A stretch of DNA of 64,000 nt from Proteus appendicitidis (GCF_030271835.1 NZ_CP127389.1:2082001-2146000); one strand, 5' to 3'; numbered from the stretch's first letter, positions 27,723 through 37,611 are shown. The notes: a model not told the origin generated them from the sequence alone. Translations and numbers: made by a program.

Positions 27723-27742
27723 CTATATATGTCACGATTAAA

Positions 27743-30700
27743 TTAGTTAAAACTGACTTGTTCCATCGCCTGTAATATACGTTTGTCTGATATTGGATAT
27801 GGTGTACCTATCTGTTGAGCAAACAGGCTTACTCTAAGCTCCTCTATCATCCAACGAATATTTTGCACTTCTTCTTGCTGCTTTTGTTTCTCTGTTAACT
27901 TACCTAACCACTGTTGCCACTGCTGAATAACATTTTCAACTCGGCTCATTTGAGCGCGATCACGATTAGGATCAATGGCCAATTTTTCCATTCGTTTTTC
28001 AATTGCACTCAAATAACGAGGAATATCCGCAAGACGTTTCCATCCATGCGAAGTCACAAAACCAGGAAAAACTAACTGACCAAGTTGGGCTTTAATATCA
28101 GATAATGCAAAAGCAACACTAATATCCACCCGCCCTTTTAGACGCTTATTGATAGCAAATACTTGAGTTAAAATCGCTTCAACTTGTTTTGCTATTTCAA
28201 CCACAGCATCATTTAACTCAGCTCTGACATATTCTTGCAGTTTTTGATATTCGCCTTCTTGCCAAATTAAACCACCATAAGAAGCCATAAGTTTATCAAC
28301 ACCACAAGCAATACAATCATCAATCAGCTCTAACACTTTGCCATAAGGGTTAAAGTAAAGACCCAGTTTTGCTTTGTTAGGTAATTTCTCATGTAGGTAT
28401 TTTATCGGTGACGGAATATTTAATAACAATAAGCGTCTTACGCCTTCCCACATGGAAGTTTGTTGTTCAGATTCGGTTTCAAAAAGCTTAATACTCACAC
28501 TGTTTTTTTCATCAACGAGTGCCGGATAAGCTTTCACTGAATAGCCACCGCGTTTTTGCTCATAACGCTGAGGCAAATCTCCAAAACTCCAAATATGTAA
28601 ATCTTGTTGTTCAATGCCATCATCAGCGACTGCTGATAATGTTTCTTGCACTTTTTCCTTTAAGTTCTCTTTTAATTTATTGAGATCTTTACTTTCTGCC
28701 AGTGTTTTATTTTTATCGCCAACAACACGGAATGTCATTTTTAAGTGATCAGCAACTTGGTCTAGTTGCCAACTCTCTCTATCAACAGTCACGCCTGTCA
28801 TACGGCGTAATTCATTTTCGAGTTTATCGAGTAAGCTACCTTCAACTTGAGGTACGCGCTCTAAAAAAGCAGAGGCATAATTAGGTGCTGGGACAAAATT
28901 ACGACGAATAGGTTTTGGTAATGACTTAATTAAAGCCACTATCAATTCATGGCGAATGCCCGGAATTTGCCAATCAAAACCTTCCTCTTTTACCTGATTT
29001 AAAATCGGTAATGGAATATGAACAGTGACACCATCAGCCGCTGTACCCGGTTCAAATTGATAAGTTAAGCGCAATTTTAAATTATCTTGATGCCAATAAT
29101 TTGGATAATCTAATGCACTCACACGCTTAGCATCATCTTTGATAAGCATGCTCTTTTCAAAGTTAAGCAGATCCGGTGATGCTTTTTGTGCTTCTTTCCA
29201 CCATTTATCAAAATGACGTGATGAAACAACGTCTTGTGGTATTCGTTGATCGTAGAAAGTAAACATTGTTTCATCATCAACAAGAATGTCACGACGACGA
29301 GATTTATGCTCTAACTCTTCCACTTCAGTCCGTAATTTTAAATTTTCACGGAAAAATGCATGACGAGTTTGCCAATCACCTTCTACTAACGCATGGCGAA
29401 TAAAAAGCTCCCGGCATAATAACGGATCAATTTGGCTATAATTAATAGGTCGAGAGGCAACAATAGGTAAACCATATAGCGTAACTTTTTCATTAGCCAT
29501 TACAGCGCCTTGCGCTTTTGACCAATGTGGCTCGCTATAGTGATGTTTCACTAAATGTTCAGCTATAGGTTCAATCCATTCTGGCTCTACGCGTGCTGCA
29601 ATTCGCCCCCATAAACGAGAGGTTTCGACCAGTTCAGCGACCATTGTCCATTTTGGTGGTTTTTTAAATAAACCAGACCCCGGATAAATAGAAAAGCGCG
29701 CATTTCGCGCCCCAGTAAACTCTTGTTTATCAGCATCTTTTTGTCCAATATGCGACAATAAACCACTTAATAACGCAACATGGACGCTTCTAAAATCGGC
29801 AGGTTCACTGTTAACAGGAAAGCCGAGTTCTTTAACAACTTGTCGTAATTGCGTATAAACATCTTGCCACTCTCGAACACGCATAAAGTTTAAAAACTCT
29901 TGCCGACACAGCTTTCTAAATTGAGAATGACTCAACTCTTTTTGTTGAGTTTTTAAATAATCCCACATATTTAAAAAAGACAAGAAATCAGAATCTTTAT
30001 CTTGGAAGCGACGATGTTTTTCATCAGAAGCTTGCTGTTTATCCATCGGTCTTTCGCGCGGATCTTGAATTGAAAGTGCAGATGTAATAACCATCAATTC
30101 TTTTACTGCACCATATTTACGCGCTTCAAGTACCATTCTCGCCAAACGAGGATCGATAGGAAGTTGAGCAAGTTGTTTCCCCATTGGGGTTAAACGATAA
30201 GCACCATTGTGATCGGTTTCATTTTGTAACGCGCCTAGTTCTTCTAATAAACGCACACCATCTTGAATATTGCGTTTATCCGGTGGCTGTACAAATGGGA
30301 AAGCACTAATATCCCCCAACCCTATCGATGTCATTTGCAAAATAACCGATGCAAGGTTAGTTCTTAATATTTCAGGATCAGTAAATTCAGAACGAGAAAT
30401 AAAATCATCTTCTGAATAAAGACGAATACAAATACCATCAGAAACACGGCCACAACGCCCTTTTCTCTGATTTGCTGAAGCTTGAGAAATAGGTTCTATT
30501 GGAAGTCGTTGTACTTTAGTTCGATAACTATAACGACTAATACGTGCAAAACCGGTATCAATAACGTACTTAATGCCTGGTACAGTTAATGAAGTTTCGG
30601 CAACGTTAGTGGCTAAAATAATACGCCTGCCGTTATGAGGATGAAAAATTCGATTTTGTTCACTGTTAGATAAACGGGCAAATAAAGGCAATACTTCAGT

Positions 30701-31639
30701 ATGGCGAAGTTGTAGTTTATTCAGCGCATCAGCAGTATCGCGAATTTCTCGCTCACCGCTCATAAAAATAAGAATATCACCCGCACTTTCTCTGCTTAAT
30801 TCATCAATAGCATCAACAATGCCATCTGTCATATCCTTATCATTATCAAGTTCGTCACCACCAATAGGACGATATCTCACTTCAACAGGATAAGTTCGAC
30901 CTGAAACTTCAATGATAGGCGCTTGATTGAAATGTTTGGAAAAACGTTCAGGATCAATGGTTGCAGAAGTAATAATGACTTTTAAATCAGGGCGCTTAGG
31001 TAATAGCTGCTTTAAATAACCAAGAATAAAGTCGATATTTAAGCTACGTTCATGGGCTTCATCAATAATGATGGTGTCATATTGTAATAGCAGTTTATCT
31101 TGCTGTAATTCAGCCAATAAAATACCGTCTGTCATTAGCTTAACGAGGGTATTATCACCAACATGATCACTAAAGCGAACCTTATAACCTACAGATTCTC
31201 CTAACGTGCTTTTTAATTCATGAGCGATACGTTCAGCCACTGAACGTGCAGCTAAACGACGAGGCTGAGTGTGGCCAATAAAACCCTTGATCCCTCTTCC
31301 TAATTCAAGGCAAATTTTAGGGATCTGCGTTGTTTTACCTGAGCCAGTTTCCCCCGCAATAATAACAACTTGGTTATCGCGTATTGCATTATAAATGGCA
31401 TCTTTCTTTTGGCTAACAGGAAGGTTTTCTGGGTAAGTAATTTCAGGACAATTGGCACGACGGCGAATTATCATCTGTTGTGCTGTTGTAATATCGTCTT
31501 TAATTGCACTTAATACCGCTTGTTTAGACTCTTCATTATTAATTTTAGCGACGCCACGTAGACGTTTTCTTAATCGCTGCTGCTCCCGCAGCGATAATTG
31601 CTCTATTTCTTGATAGAGCGTGGCAGATGATAATGTCAC
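27743..31639 (-). CDS. hrpA: ATP-dependent RNA helicase HrpA
   Basis: 1298 residues (E. coli about 1300). DEAH-box helicase: Walker A GETGSGKTTQIPKIC, DEAH in IIIDEAHERS, SAT in VIITSATIDPERF, and motif VI QRKGRCGRVSDG. The HA2 and OB domains follow, with the long C-terminal DUF3418 extension typical of HrpA. In E. coli it resolves stalled ribosomes and processes some mRNAs. It is divergent from azoR, as in E. coli. Cytoplasmic. Confidence 0.97.
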   Translation of the reverse strand: MTLSSATLYQEIEQLSLREQQRLRKRLRGVAKINNEESKQAVLSAIKDDITTAQQMIIRRRANCPEITYPENLPVSQKKDAIYNAIRDNQVVIIAGETGSGKTTQIPKICLELGRGIKGFIGHTQPRRLAARSVAERIAHELKSTLGESVGYKVRFSDHVGDNTLVKLMTDGILLAELQQDKLLLQYDTIIIDEAHERSLNIDFILGYLKQLLPKRPDLKVIITSATIDPERFSKHFNQAPIIEVSGRTYPVEVRYRPIGGDELDNDKDMTDGIVDAIDELSRESAGDILIFMSGEREIRDTADALNKLQLRHTEVLPLFARLSNSEQNRIFHPHNGRRIILATNVAETSLTVPGIKYVIDTGFARISRYSYRTKVQRLPIEPISQASANQRKGRCGRVSDGICIRLYSEDDFISRSEFTDPEILRTNLASVILQMTSIGLGDISAFPFVQPPDKRNIQDGVRLLEELGALQNETDHNGAYRLTPMGKQLAQLPIDPRLARMVLEARKYGAVKELMVITSALSIQDPRERPMDKQQASDEKHRRFQDKDSDFLSFLNMWDYLKTQQKELSHSQFRKLCRQEFLNFMRVREWQDVYTQLRQVVKELGFPVNSEPADFRSVHVALLSGLLSHIGQKDADKQEFTGARNARFSIYPGSGLFKKPPKWTMVAELVETSRLWGRIAARVEPEWIEPIAEHLVKHHYSEPHWSKAQGAVMANEKVTLYGLPIVASRPINYSQIDPLLCRELFIRHALVEGDWQTRHAFFRENLKLRTEVEELEHKSRRRDILVDDETMFTFYDQRIPQDVVSSRHFDKWWKEAQKASPDLLNFEKSMLIKDDAKRVSALDYPNYWHQDNLKLRLTYQFEPGTAADGVTVHIPLPILNQVKEEGFDWQIPGIRHELIVALIKSLPKPIRRNFVPAPNYASAFLERVPQVEGSLLDKLENELRRMTGVTVDRESWQLDQVADHLKMTFRVVGDKNKTLAESKDLNKLKENLKEKVQETLSAVADDGIEQQDLHIWSFGDLPQRYEQKRGGYSVKAYPALVDEKNSVSIKLFETESEQQTSMWEGVRRLLLLNIPSPIKYLHEKLPNKAKLGLYFNPYGKVLELIDDCIACGVDKLMASYGGLIWQEGEYQKLQEYVRAELNDAVVEIAKQVEAILTQVFAINKRLKGRVDISVAFALSDIKAQLGQLVFPGFVTSHGWKRLADIPRYLSAIEKRMEKLAIDPNRDRAQMSRVENVIQQWQQWLGKLTEKQKQQEEVQNIRWMIEELRVSLFAQQIGTPYPISDKRILQAMEQVSFN

Positions 31640-31872
31640 CTTTTATTATCCTTTTTGAGGTTATTCTAATCAAAACTAATGGCCGTATGATATCACAACA
31701 GACTATTGGCACATAAAGGCTTGATTAAAATTCTTAGTATATGATTTCATATAATCAATAATTTTGAATAGCATATTCAAAGGATTGTGATGTGATAATT
31801 TAAAGATAGAGTAAACTACGATTAACTAATAAATTTAAATAAATAGAACACTTTATAGACCACGAGAAAATA

Positions 31873-32496
31873 ATGAAAAAGATCCTTGTACTGAAATCTA
31901 GCATTTTAGATAGCTATTCACACAGTAATAAAATGACCGATTACTTAATTGAAAATTGGCAAAGTAATCATAAAGATGACTTAATTACAGTGCGTGATCT
32001 TGCTAAAGATCCTGTACCTGCTTTAGATCAAGCTACGCTATTTGCGTTTGGTAAAGAGACAGCAATGTTATCGGATGAACAAAAAACAGCCCGAGCATTA
32101 TCAGATGAATTAATCCGTGAATTAAAAGCTCACGATGTGATAGTCATTGCTGCACCAATGTATAACTTTTCAGTTTCGGCCCAATTAAAGCACTATATTG
32201 ATTTTATTGCTCGTGCGGGTGAAACATTTACATATACTGAAGCGGGTGCTATTGGCTTACTTGAAAATAAACAAGCAGTTGTATTAACCAGTCGTGGTGG
32301 TGTTCATAAAGATCAGCCATCTGATCTTATTGTTCCATTCCTAACACAGTTTTTAGCTTTTATCGGTATCAATGACGTACAGTTTATTATGGCTGAAGGT
32401 ACAGCATATGGTGAAGAATACGCACAGCAATCTCACCTGCAAGCACAAAAAGAAATTGATGCTATCGTTAATAAAAGAAGCATTATAGTAAAATAA
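31873..32496 (+). CDS. azoR: FMN-dependent NADH azoreductase
   Basis: 207 residues with a flavodoxin-like fold. The FMN site shows in the N-terminal MKKILVLKSSILDSYSHSNK, APMYNFSVSAQLKHYIDFI and TSRGG. It reduces quinones and azo compounds with NADH and protects against thiol-reactive quinones. It has its own promoter region and a terminator. Confidence 0.95.
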   Translation: MKKILVLKSSILDSYSHSNKMTDYLIENWQSNHKDDLITVRDLAKDPVPALDQATLFAFGKETAMLSDEQKTARALSDELIRELKAHDVIVIAAPMYNFSVSAQLKHYIDFIARAGETFTYTEAGAIGLLENKQAVVLTSRGGVHKDQPSDLIVPFLTQFLAFIGINDVQFIMAEGTAYGEEYAQQSHLQAQKEIDAIVNKRSIIVK

Positions 32497-32514
32497 TAAT
32501 TAGTATTTCTCTTT

Positions 32515-32545
32515 AAAAGCACCTCACTCTGGTGCTTTTTTTATA
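32515..32545 (+). terminator. azoR terminator
   Basis: AAAAGCACC (32515-32523) and GGTGCTTTT (32531-32539) with a short loop and a T-run. Confidence 0.85.
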
Positions 32546-32851
32546 TCTATATTTACCCGCACTATTTTCATATCAATTCTTCTTTTATAAAAAACACGCT
32601 ATTAATTTATAATTAAAACACCTTGATAGAGAAAAACACCAAAATTAATCAAACTTTCGAATCAATAGCTAAATAAAAATTATTTTTATAGCCATTTTTT
32701 ATTATTTATTTTTTGATTCATATTAATGATAAATATATCAATAAAAAATCAATTTGATTTATAAAAAGCAAATTAATAACATTTAATTGTTTCAATTAAT
32801 ATAGAAACAATTAAATAATTTTATTAATTCAATAAATAAATGGAATTTTAA
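32546..32851. promoter_or_regulatory. AT-rich leader of the fimbrial cluster with a 13 bp inverted repeat
   Basis: 306 bp of extreme AT content. ATTTAATTGTTTC at 32781-32793 is repeated inverted as GAAACAATTAAAT at 32804-32816, 10 bases apart, 36 bp before the pilin start. It may be an operator or an mRNA hairpin in the leader. No invertible-element repeats and no recombinase gene are seen nearby. Confidence 0.55.
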
Positions 32852-33400
32852 ATGAAAAAGAATTTACTCTCCATACTCATTTTATCTACAGCTTTTTTAT
32901 CCACACAATCAAATGCAGTTGAATATACAGAGAAAAACGTAGGCACAATTACAATTAATGGTTCTGTTACAGCGGCCCCTACTTGCCAATTACAAGATAT
33001 ACAACCTGTTGAATTACCGCCAGTCCAAGCAAGTCATTTTGGCGATGACCATATAGCAAAAACAGATGCCCAACCGCTTGTCATTCAATTTTCCAATTGT
33101 AATGAGAGTCTTGCTAATATTCAGTTAAAAATCCCAAAACAAACAAAAAAATTATTAAAAAATCAAGCAGACAATGGCAGCAATGTTGATATTGCCATTT
33201 TTGATGCAGATAAAAATATTATTGAATTAAGTAATGAAAGACCTAAAGCATTTAATTTAAATATTGATAAAGATGCTAAGACTGCAGATTTTTTATTTGA
33301 AGTGAATTATATGAAACCAAATGGATTAGATGCAACTCCAGGTTTAGTAAGATCTAGCTTATCATTTGATGTTATTTATAGTGATGTTGCTGTAGATTAA
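32852..33400 (+). CDS. fimbrial major subunit (chaperone-usher pilin)
   Basis: 182 residues. Signal peptide MKKNLLSILILSTAFLSTQSNA, then a pilin domain with the start GTITINGSVTAAPTCQL and a Cys-Cys pair (PTCQ...SNCN) typical of type 1-like pilins. The C-terminal beta strand is VRSSLSFDVIYSDV. It is first in the cluster and followed by a terminator hairpin, the usual arrangement that gives excess major subunit. Its composition is richer in A/T than the flanking core genes. Confidence 0.82.
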   Translation: MKKNLLSILILSTAFLSTQSNAVEYTEKNVGTITINGSVTAAPTCQLQDIQPVELPPVQASHFGDDHIAKTDAQPLVIQFSNCNESLANIQLKIPKQTKKLLKNQADNGSNVDIAIFDADKNIIELSNERPKAFNLNIDKDAKTADFLFEVNYMKPNGLDATPGLVRSSLSFDVIYSDVAVD

Positions 33401-33415
33401 GATCTTAAAAATCAA

Positions 33416-33443
33416 CAAAGCTGGTATTCCAGCTTTGTTTTTT
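33416..33443 (+). terminator. intra-operon terminator after the major pilin
   Basis: Perfect 9 bp stem CAAAGCTGG (33416-33424) and CCAGCTTTG (33429-33437) with a TATT loop, then TTTTTTATT. It should cut most transcripts before the chaperone and usher genes. Confidence 0.88.
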
Positions 33444-33444
33444 A

Positions 33445-33504
33445 TTTCTATTTCTATTTCTATTTTTAACTTTTAACTTTTAACTTTTAACTTTTAACTT
33501 TTAA
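33445..33504 (+). repeat. short-unit repeat tract (TTTCTA)3 and (CTTTTAA)5 before the chaperone gene
   Basis: Three copies of TTTCTA (33445-33462) run into five exact copies of the 7 bp unit CTTTTAA (33470-33504), preceded by a partial copy. The tract ends 20 bp before the chaperone start codon. Short perfect tandem repeats are prone to slipped-strand change. Confidence 0.88.
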
Positions 33505-33524
33505 ATTATTAGACTTAAATAAAA

Positions 33525-34226
33525 ATGATTAAAAAAATAAAACTGACTATATTATCTATATTTACACTTTTTCCTATTTATGGTCATACATCAATAGAAA
33601 TAAATAAAGATAAATTTATTTTTATTGAAAGTAAAAATCAAGAAGTCATTGAAATAAAAAACAATACAAATAGCGATTACTTTATACAGAGTTGGATTTC
33701 ACATTATGATGAAAGTAATAATACTGACTTACCATTTATGATCACCCCACCACTCTTTAAAATAGAAAAAGACGAAACCTACTTTTTAAAGATCTTTAAG
33801 ACTGAAGAAATAGAAAAAAAAGAACAGGAAACACTATATAAAATAAATATAAAAAGAATACCTTCATTATCAGATCAAGATGATAATACAAACTTATTAC
33901 ATATTTCAATGAATTCTATTTATAACTTAATATATAGACCTATATCAATAGAAAAAAATGCAGCAGATGCATATAAAAAAATAGAGTTTTTAAAAAATAA
34001 AAATGATGAGTTTATTGTAAATAATCCTACTCCATATTTTATTACTTTACTTAAAGTTAATTCTGATGGTGTTGTATTTATTGAAAAGAATAAAACCATA
34101 CCACCATTTAAAAAATACAATACAAAAAAAATAATCAAAAAACAGGGGTTGATTAAATGGAAAACAATCGACCAATATGGCGTTGAAATAAATGCAACAG
34201 ATAAGGCGATAATAAATGAAGATTAA
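33525..34226 (+). CDS. periplasmic fimbrial chaperone
   Basis: 233 residues. A signal peptide (MIKKIKLTILSIFTLFPIYGHT) is followed by a PapD-like two-Ig-domain protein: INKDKFIFIESKNQEVIEIK in the first domain with PPLFKIEKDETYFLKIFKTE, and the NPTPYFITLLKV hinge strand start of the second domain. Low complexity Lys/Asn/Ile composition reflects the AT-rich DNA. It captures pilins by donor-strand complementation and hands them to the usher. The start at 33525 has no clear Shine-Dalgarno, the tandem repeat lies where one would expect regulation. The end overlaps the usher start by 11 bp. Confidence 0.82.
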   Translation: MIKKIKLTILSIFTLFPIYGHTSIEINKDKFIFIESKNQEVIEIKNNTNSDYFIQSWISHYDESNNTDLPFMITPPLFKIEKDETYFLKIFKTEEIEKKEQETLYKINIKRIPSLSDQDDNTNLLHISMNSIYNLIYRPISIEKNAADAYKKIEFLKNKNDEFIVNNPTPYFITLLKVNSDGVVFIEKNKTIPPFKKYNTKKIIKKQGLIKWKTIDQYGVEINATDKAIINED

Positions 34227-36585
34227 ACTAAAAAAAAGAGAGCTTACTTTATTTATTTTGATAATTGCTTTTAACAATAATGCCATCGCTAAAAATAATA
34301 CTCTTTCTCTTTATTCCCATTCATTTTCTAATGTTAGTGATGAAACTATTAAACTTCTTCTTGAAAATAAAAAACCTGAAGGGTTCTATCATTCTATTAT
34401 TCATATTAATAATAGAAAAAAAATGGTAAAACTTCTATATTATAAAAATGTAGAAAATAAATTAACGCCCTCTCTTTTTGTTAAGGATTTAATATCTCTT
34501 GGTATTGATACCGATTTTTATACCATCAATAAAGCAATCCCAGAGCCTATGCTTTTAAGCGATTGCTCAATTGATTTTAAATACCAATTTTCCAATCAAA
34601 AGTTAAACTTGATTATTCCTCAAAAAGCATTAATAAAAAAAACAGATTATGTAATCAATGAACAAGACTGGGATGACGGAATTACCGCATTATTCACTCA
34701 ATATTCCTATTGGATTAAATATCATCAGAAAAAATTACCTGAGCAAAAACTTAATTTACACTCAGGTATTAATATAGGTGCTTGGCGTGTACGTAGCCAA
34801 AGTGGATTTAATTGGAGGAAAGATAGCCATCAATCTAAGCTTTCATCAATTTATGCATATCGACAAATTAATTCTTTTTCTTCTCTTTTTTATGGAGGTA
34901 AGTTTTCACCCACAACACGAATATTATCAAATGATAAAATAGTTGGCTTTCAATTAATATCCAATAATTTAATTGCAAACAATACACTTTACACTAATAG
35001 ACCTGTTATTGAAGGTATTGCAGATACTCACGCTAACGTTATCATAAAACAAGATGATAAAATCATCTATGAAACAACGGTTCCGCCCGGCCCTTTTCTT
35101 TTAAATTCATTACCTTCAATAGGAAGTGAAAAACTCACTTTGGAAATCAAAGAAACAGATGGAAGAGTAAAAGTTTCGACACACTACTTTACATCATTAC
35201 CGAATCAATTAAATAAAGGAAATTATCAATATAATATTATATCGGGTACATTAACTAACTATCATAATAATAAAAAACCTCTTTTCCTTTTAGGTGAATT
35301 TTCATATGGGCTTAGTCAAAAAATCACATCTTACAGTGCCATAAGAAAACGTGATAACAAACATAACTATTTATTAGGGCTATCTTTAGACTTAGGTCTA
35401 TTAGGCGGTTTAGCGACAGACATTAATTATGAGAAAAATAACAATGATAAAATTAAATATCAATTTCGTTATCAAAAAAACATGCCGATAACACAAACTT
35501 ACTTTACTTCTAGAGTATCCTTTTATCATTATTTAGATAATTTTTTATTAGAAAATAGGATAAAAAAAGATCACTCATTCTCTTTATCTAAAAATATTAA
35601 TAAAATAGGTTATATATCATTACACTACAATGATAAATTATATGATAACTCATCTAAAACATATGAAATTGGAACATCATTTTCATCTTCAATAAATAAA
35701 ATAAACTATAATTTAAAATATGATTTTAAAAAAGAAAAAAGATTTTCAGATCATTATTTTTCATTTAACTTTCAGATCCCGATAGGAAGCAATGCACATC
35801 ATCATTGGATGAATAATCAAACAAATTATCAAGTAAATAATAAACGTTATTCAAACAATACAAACATTGGTGGTACATTACTGAATAATAATTTAGGATA
35901 TTCAGTAAGCTATCAGCATACACATCATCCTAAAAGAAAATTTGATCAATTTTCTGTTCATACTCGCTATCAAAATAATTATCAATCTTACCTTTTCTCT
36001 GGAAATAAATCAGAAAATAATTACAATTTCAATCTTTCAGTCAATGGTGCATTATTACTTCATTCAGAAGGAATTACACTAACCCCTCGTTTAAGTAAGA
36101 CCTTTGCATTAGTGAGTACACAAGGCATTACTGGTATTAAAACATCATTTTCACCCAATTTAGAAACAGATATCTTTGGTAACTTAATTTTAAATAATAT
36201 TACGCCTTATCGAATAAATAACATTAAACTCAATGCTACAACACTTCCTCAATCCGCTGAGAGCGAATATTATAATAAAAATATTATTCCTACCTTAGGC
36301 GCAATATCTAAAATTACTTTTCCAATAAAAATTGGCTATCGTATTCTTTTTAAGTCAATAACCCCCCTTCCTTTTGCGTCAAAAGTTACCGTGCTAGATA
36401 AAGAGAATAATATTATTTCTCAAGGATTAGTGACAGAAAATAATATTATTTTTCTTTCTGCCATTCCTGACAATGGGTTAATCAAAGTAAAATGGGGAGA
36501 AGATAAACAGTGTCAATTTAATTATAATTTGAGTTCCGATGAAACGAAAAAAAACCTGATAAAAAAAGAAGTTAATTGTCTTTAA
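34216..36585 (+). CDS. fimbrial outer-membrane usher
   Basis: 789 residues, a FimD/PapC-type usher, on the short side for the family (about 800-870). N-terminal domain with LYSHSFSNVSDETIKLLL, a 24-strand barrel rich in Asn/Tyr/Ser, the plug segment VIKQDDKIIYETTVPPGPF...SEKLTLEIKETDGR, and C-terminal domains ending with a Cys pair (KQCQFNY...VNCL). It forms the outer-membrane pore that assembles the pilus. The gene overlaps the chaperone gene by 11 bp and the next gene follows closely, so the three are one unit. Confidence 0.88.
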   Translation: MKIKLKKRELTLFILIIAFNNNAIAKNNTLSLYSHSFSNVSDETIKLLLENKKPEGFYHSIIHINNRKKMVKLLYYKNVENKLTPSLFVKDLISLGIDTDFYTINKAIPEPMLLSDCSIDFKYQFSNQKLNLIIPQKALIKKTDYVINEQDWDDGITALFTQYSYWIKYHQKKLPEQKLNLHSGINIGAWRVRSQSGFNWRKDSHQSKLSSIYAYRQINSFSSLFYGGKFSPTTRILSNDKIVGFQLISNNLIANNTLYTNRPVIEGIADTHANVIIKQDDKIIYETTVPPGPFLLNSLPSIGSEKLTLEIKETDGRVKVSTHYFTSLPNQLNKGNYQYNIISGTLTNYHNNKKPLFLLGEFSYGLSQKITSYSAIRKRDNKHNYLLGLSLDLGLLGGLATDINYEKNNNDKIKYQFRYQKNMPITQTYFTSRVSFYHYLDNFLLENRIKKDHSFSLSKNINKIGYISLHYNDKLYDNSSKTYEIGTSFSSSINKINYNLKYDFKKEKRFSDHYFSFNFQIPIGSNAHHHWMNNQTNYQVNNKRYSNNTNIGGTLLNNNLGYSVSYQHTHHPKRKFDQFSVHTRYQNNYQSYLFSGNKSENNYNFNLSVNGALLLHSEGITLTPRLSKTFALVSTQGITGIKTSFSPNLETDIFGNLILNNITPYRINNIKLNATTLPQSAESEYYNKNIIPTLGAISKITFPIKIGYRILFKSITPLPFASKVTVLDKENNIISQGLVTENNIIFLSAIPDNGLIKVKWGEDKQCQFNYNLSSDETKKNLIKKEVNCL

Positions 36586-36605
36586 GTAAAAATAAAGTAT
36601 TAGAT

Positions 36606-37169
36606 ATGAAAAACAAAATACATTTCGTCTATTTAATTATAACTTTGCTCTATTCATCATTCTCATTTTCATCAATGCCAAGACGTGGTGATCACTATAT
36701 TCCACAAAGCTGTGATATAGATTATATTTATGAAAATACAAGTGATAGATTTTCTATTAACGGAAATGACTTTTTATCGTATGAAGCAGGTGAATTAGCA
36801 AGCACAGATCCTCATATTATTCTTATTTCTATCAAAGATTGTTCTAAAAGTTACGGTGATGTTCGCTTAAAAATTGAAAATACCAGTATTGATCATATAA
36901 CGGGTTATTTAAAAAATACGATTAATGACAATAATGCAAGCAGTAATATTGCTTTTCAATTATTGTACAATGTGGAAGAAAGACCTATAAATCTCAATAA
37001 AGAGAGTGAGTTCACTGAAAAACTGATTGATGGAGAGGCTGAGTTTTATTTTTTAGTTAACTATGTAAAAAAGGATAATATGCCACCAGCATCGGGCTAT
37101 ATAGAATCAAACATTCATTTTATTATGACAATAAATGATGATATTGTTGTTTTTAATGAGTACGATTAA
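36606..37169 (+). CDS. second fimbrial subunit, possibly minor or tip pilin
   Basis: 187 residues from the ATG at 36606, which gives a good signal peptide (MKNKIHFVYLIITLLYSSFSF); a TTG at 36576 would overlap the usher and bury the signal. One Cys pair (QSCDID...IKDC) and the strand FYFLVNYVKKDN...SGYIESNIHF mirror FLFEVNYMKPNG...GLVRSSLSF in the first pilin, so the two look like diverged paralogues. It lacks the length of a two-domain adhesin. A minor or tip role is inferred from its place after the usher. Confidence 0.7.
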   Translation: MKNKIHFVYLIITLLYSSFSFSSMPRRGDHYIPQSCDIDYIYENTSDRFSINGNDFLSYEAGELASTDPHIILISIKDCSKSYGDVRLKIENTSIDHITGYLKNTINDNNASSNIAFQLLYNVEERPINLNKESEFTEKLIDGEAEFYFLVNYVKKDNMPPASGYIESNIHFIMTINDDIVVFNEYD

Positions 37170-37190
37170 TTAATAAGAAAAAAAAAGAAA

Positions 37191-37227
37191 AAAAGCACGA
37201 TAAATAATGATAATAAATCGTGCTTTT
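37191..37227. terminator. bidirectional terminator between fimbrial cluster and ydbL
   Basis: 11 bp arms AAAAGCACGAT (37191-37201) and ATCGTGCTTTT (37217-37227), flanked by A- and T-rich sequence, between convergent genes. Confidence 0.82.
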
Positions 37228-37268
37228 ACAATAAATAAAATGGAATTAACTATCTACTTAAGATTGAG

Positions 37269-37604
37269 CTACTTCTTTACCCATTTCCCATTGATCCCTT
37301 TAACAAATTCACCTTCGTTAGCTCTCGCCACTAATTTTTCACCCGCTAGGCGAGCAACAGATTCTGGTGTCACTTGATTAGTCTTAGCAATTTCAGCGTA
37401 TTTTGCTTTTCTTGCTTGATTTATTTCATCTGCAAGTTGCTGCGCTTGCTTGTTATTAGTTTGCACAAGCTCAATATAACCACTAAAGGTTTCTCCTACC
37501 AATCCTTGTGATCTTGCTTCATCAAGCGTTAATGCTATGGCATTTGCACTACCTAAAGTTATCATTAGCGCAAAACTTAAGAGATATTTTTTATAATTCA
37601 TCAT
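37269..37604 (-). CDS. ydbL: YdbL, DUF1318 periplasmic protein
   Basis: 111 residues with a signal peptide (MNYKKYLLSFALMITLGSANA) and the YdbL core (LTLDEARSQGLVGETFSGYIE ... VARLAGEKLVARA). Either of two adjacent ATGs (37604, 37601) may be used; AAGGA is better spaced for the second. It works with YdbH and YnbE, which bridge the inner and outer membranes for phospholipid transport in E. coli. It is the last gene of the three, 7 bp after ynbE. Confidence 0.92.
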   Translation of the reverse strand: MMNYKKYLLSFALMITLGSANAIALTLDEARSQGLVGETFSGYIELVQTNNKQAQQLADEINQARKAKYAEIAKTNQVTPESVARLAGEKLVARANEGEFVKGINGKWVKK

Positions 37605-37611
37605 TTATCCT

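Noticed and set aside
32546..32851. Invertible promoter element before the pilin gene
   Set aside because: Only a closely spaced 13 bp inverted repeat is present; no long spacer flanked by repeats and no recombinase gene lie nearby.
33445..33504. Coding contingency repeat
   Set aside because: The tract lies between the pilin stop and the chaperone start, so copy changes cannot shift a reading frame; only an effect on expression is possible.
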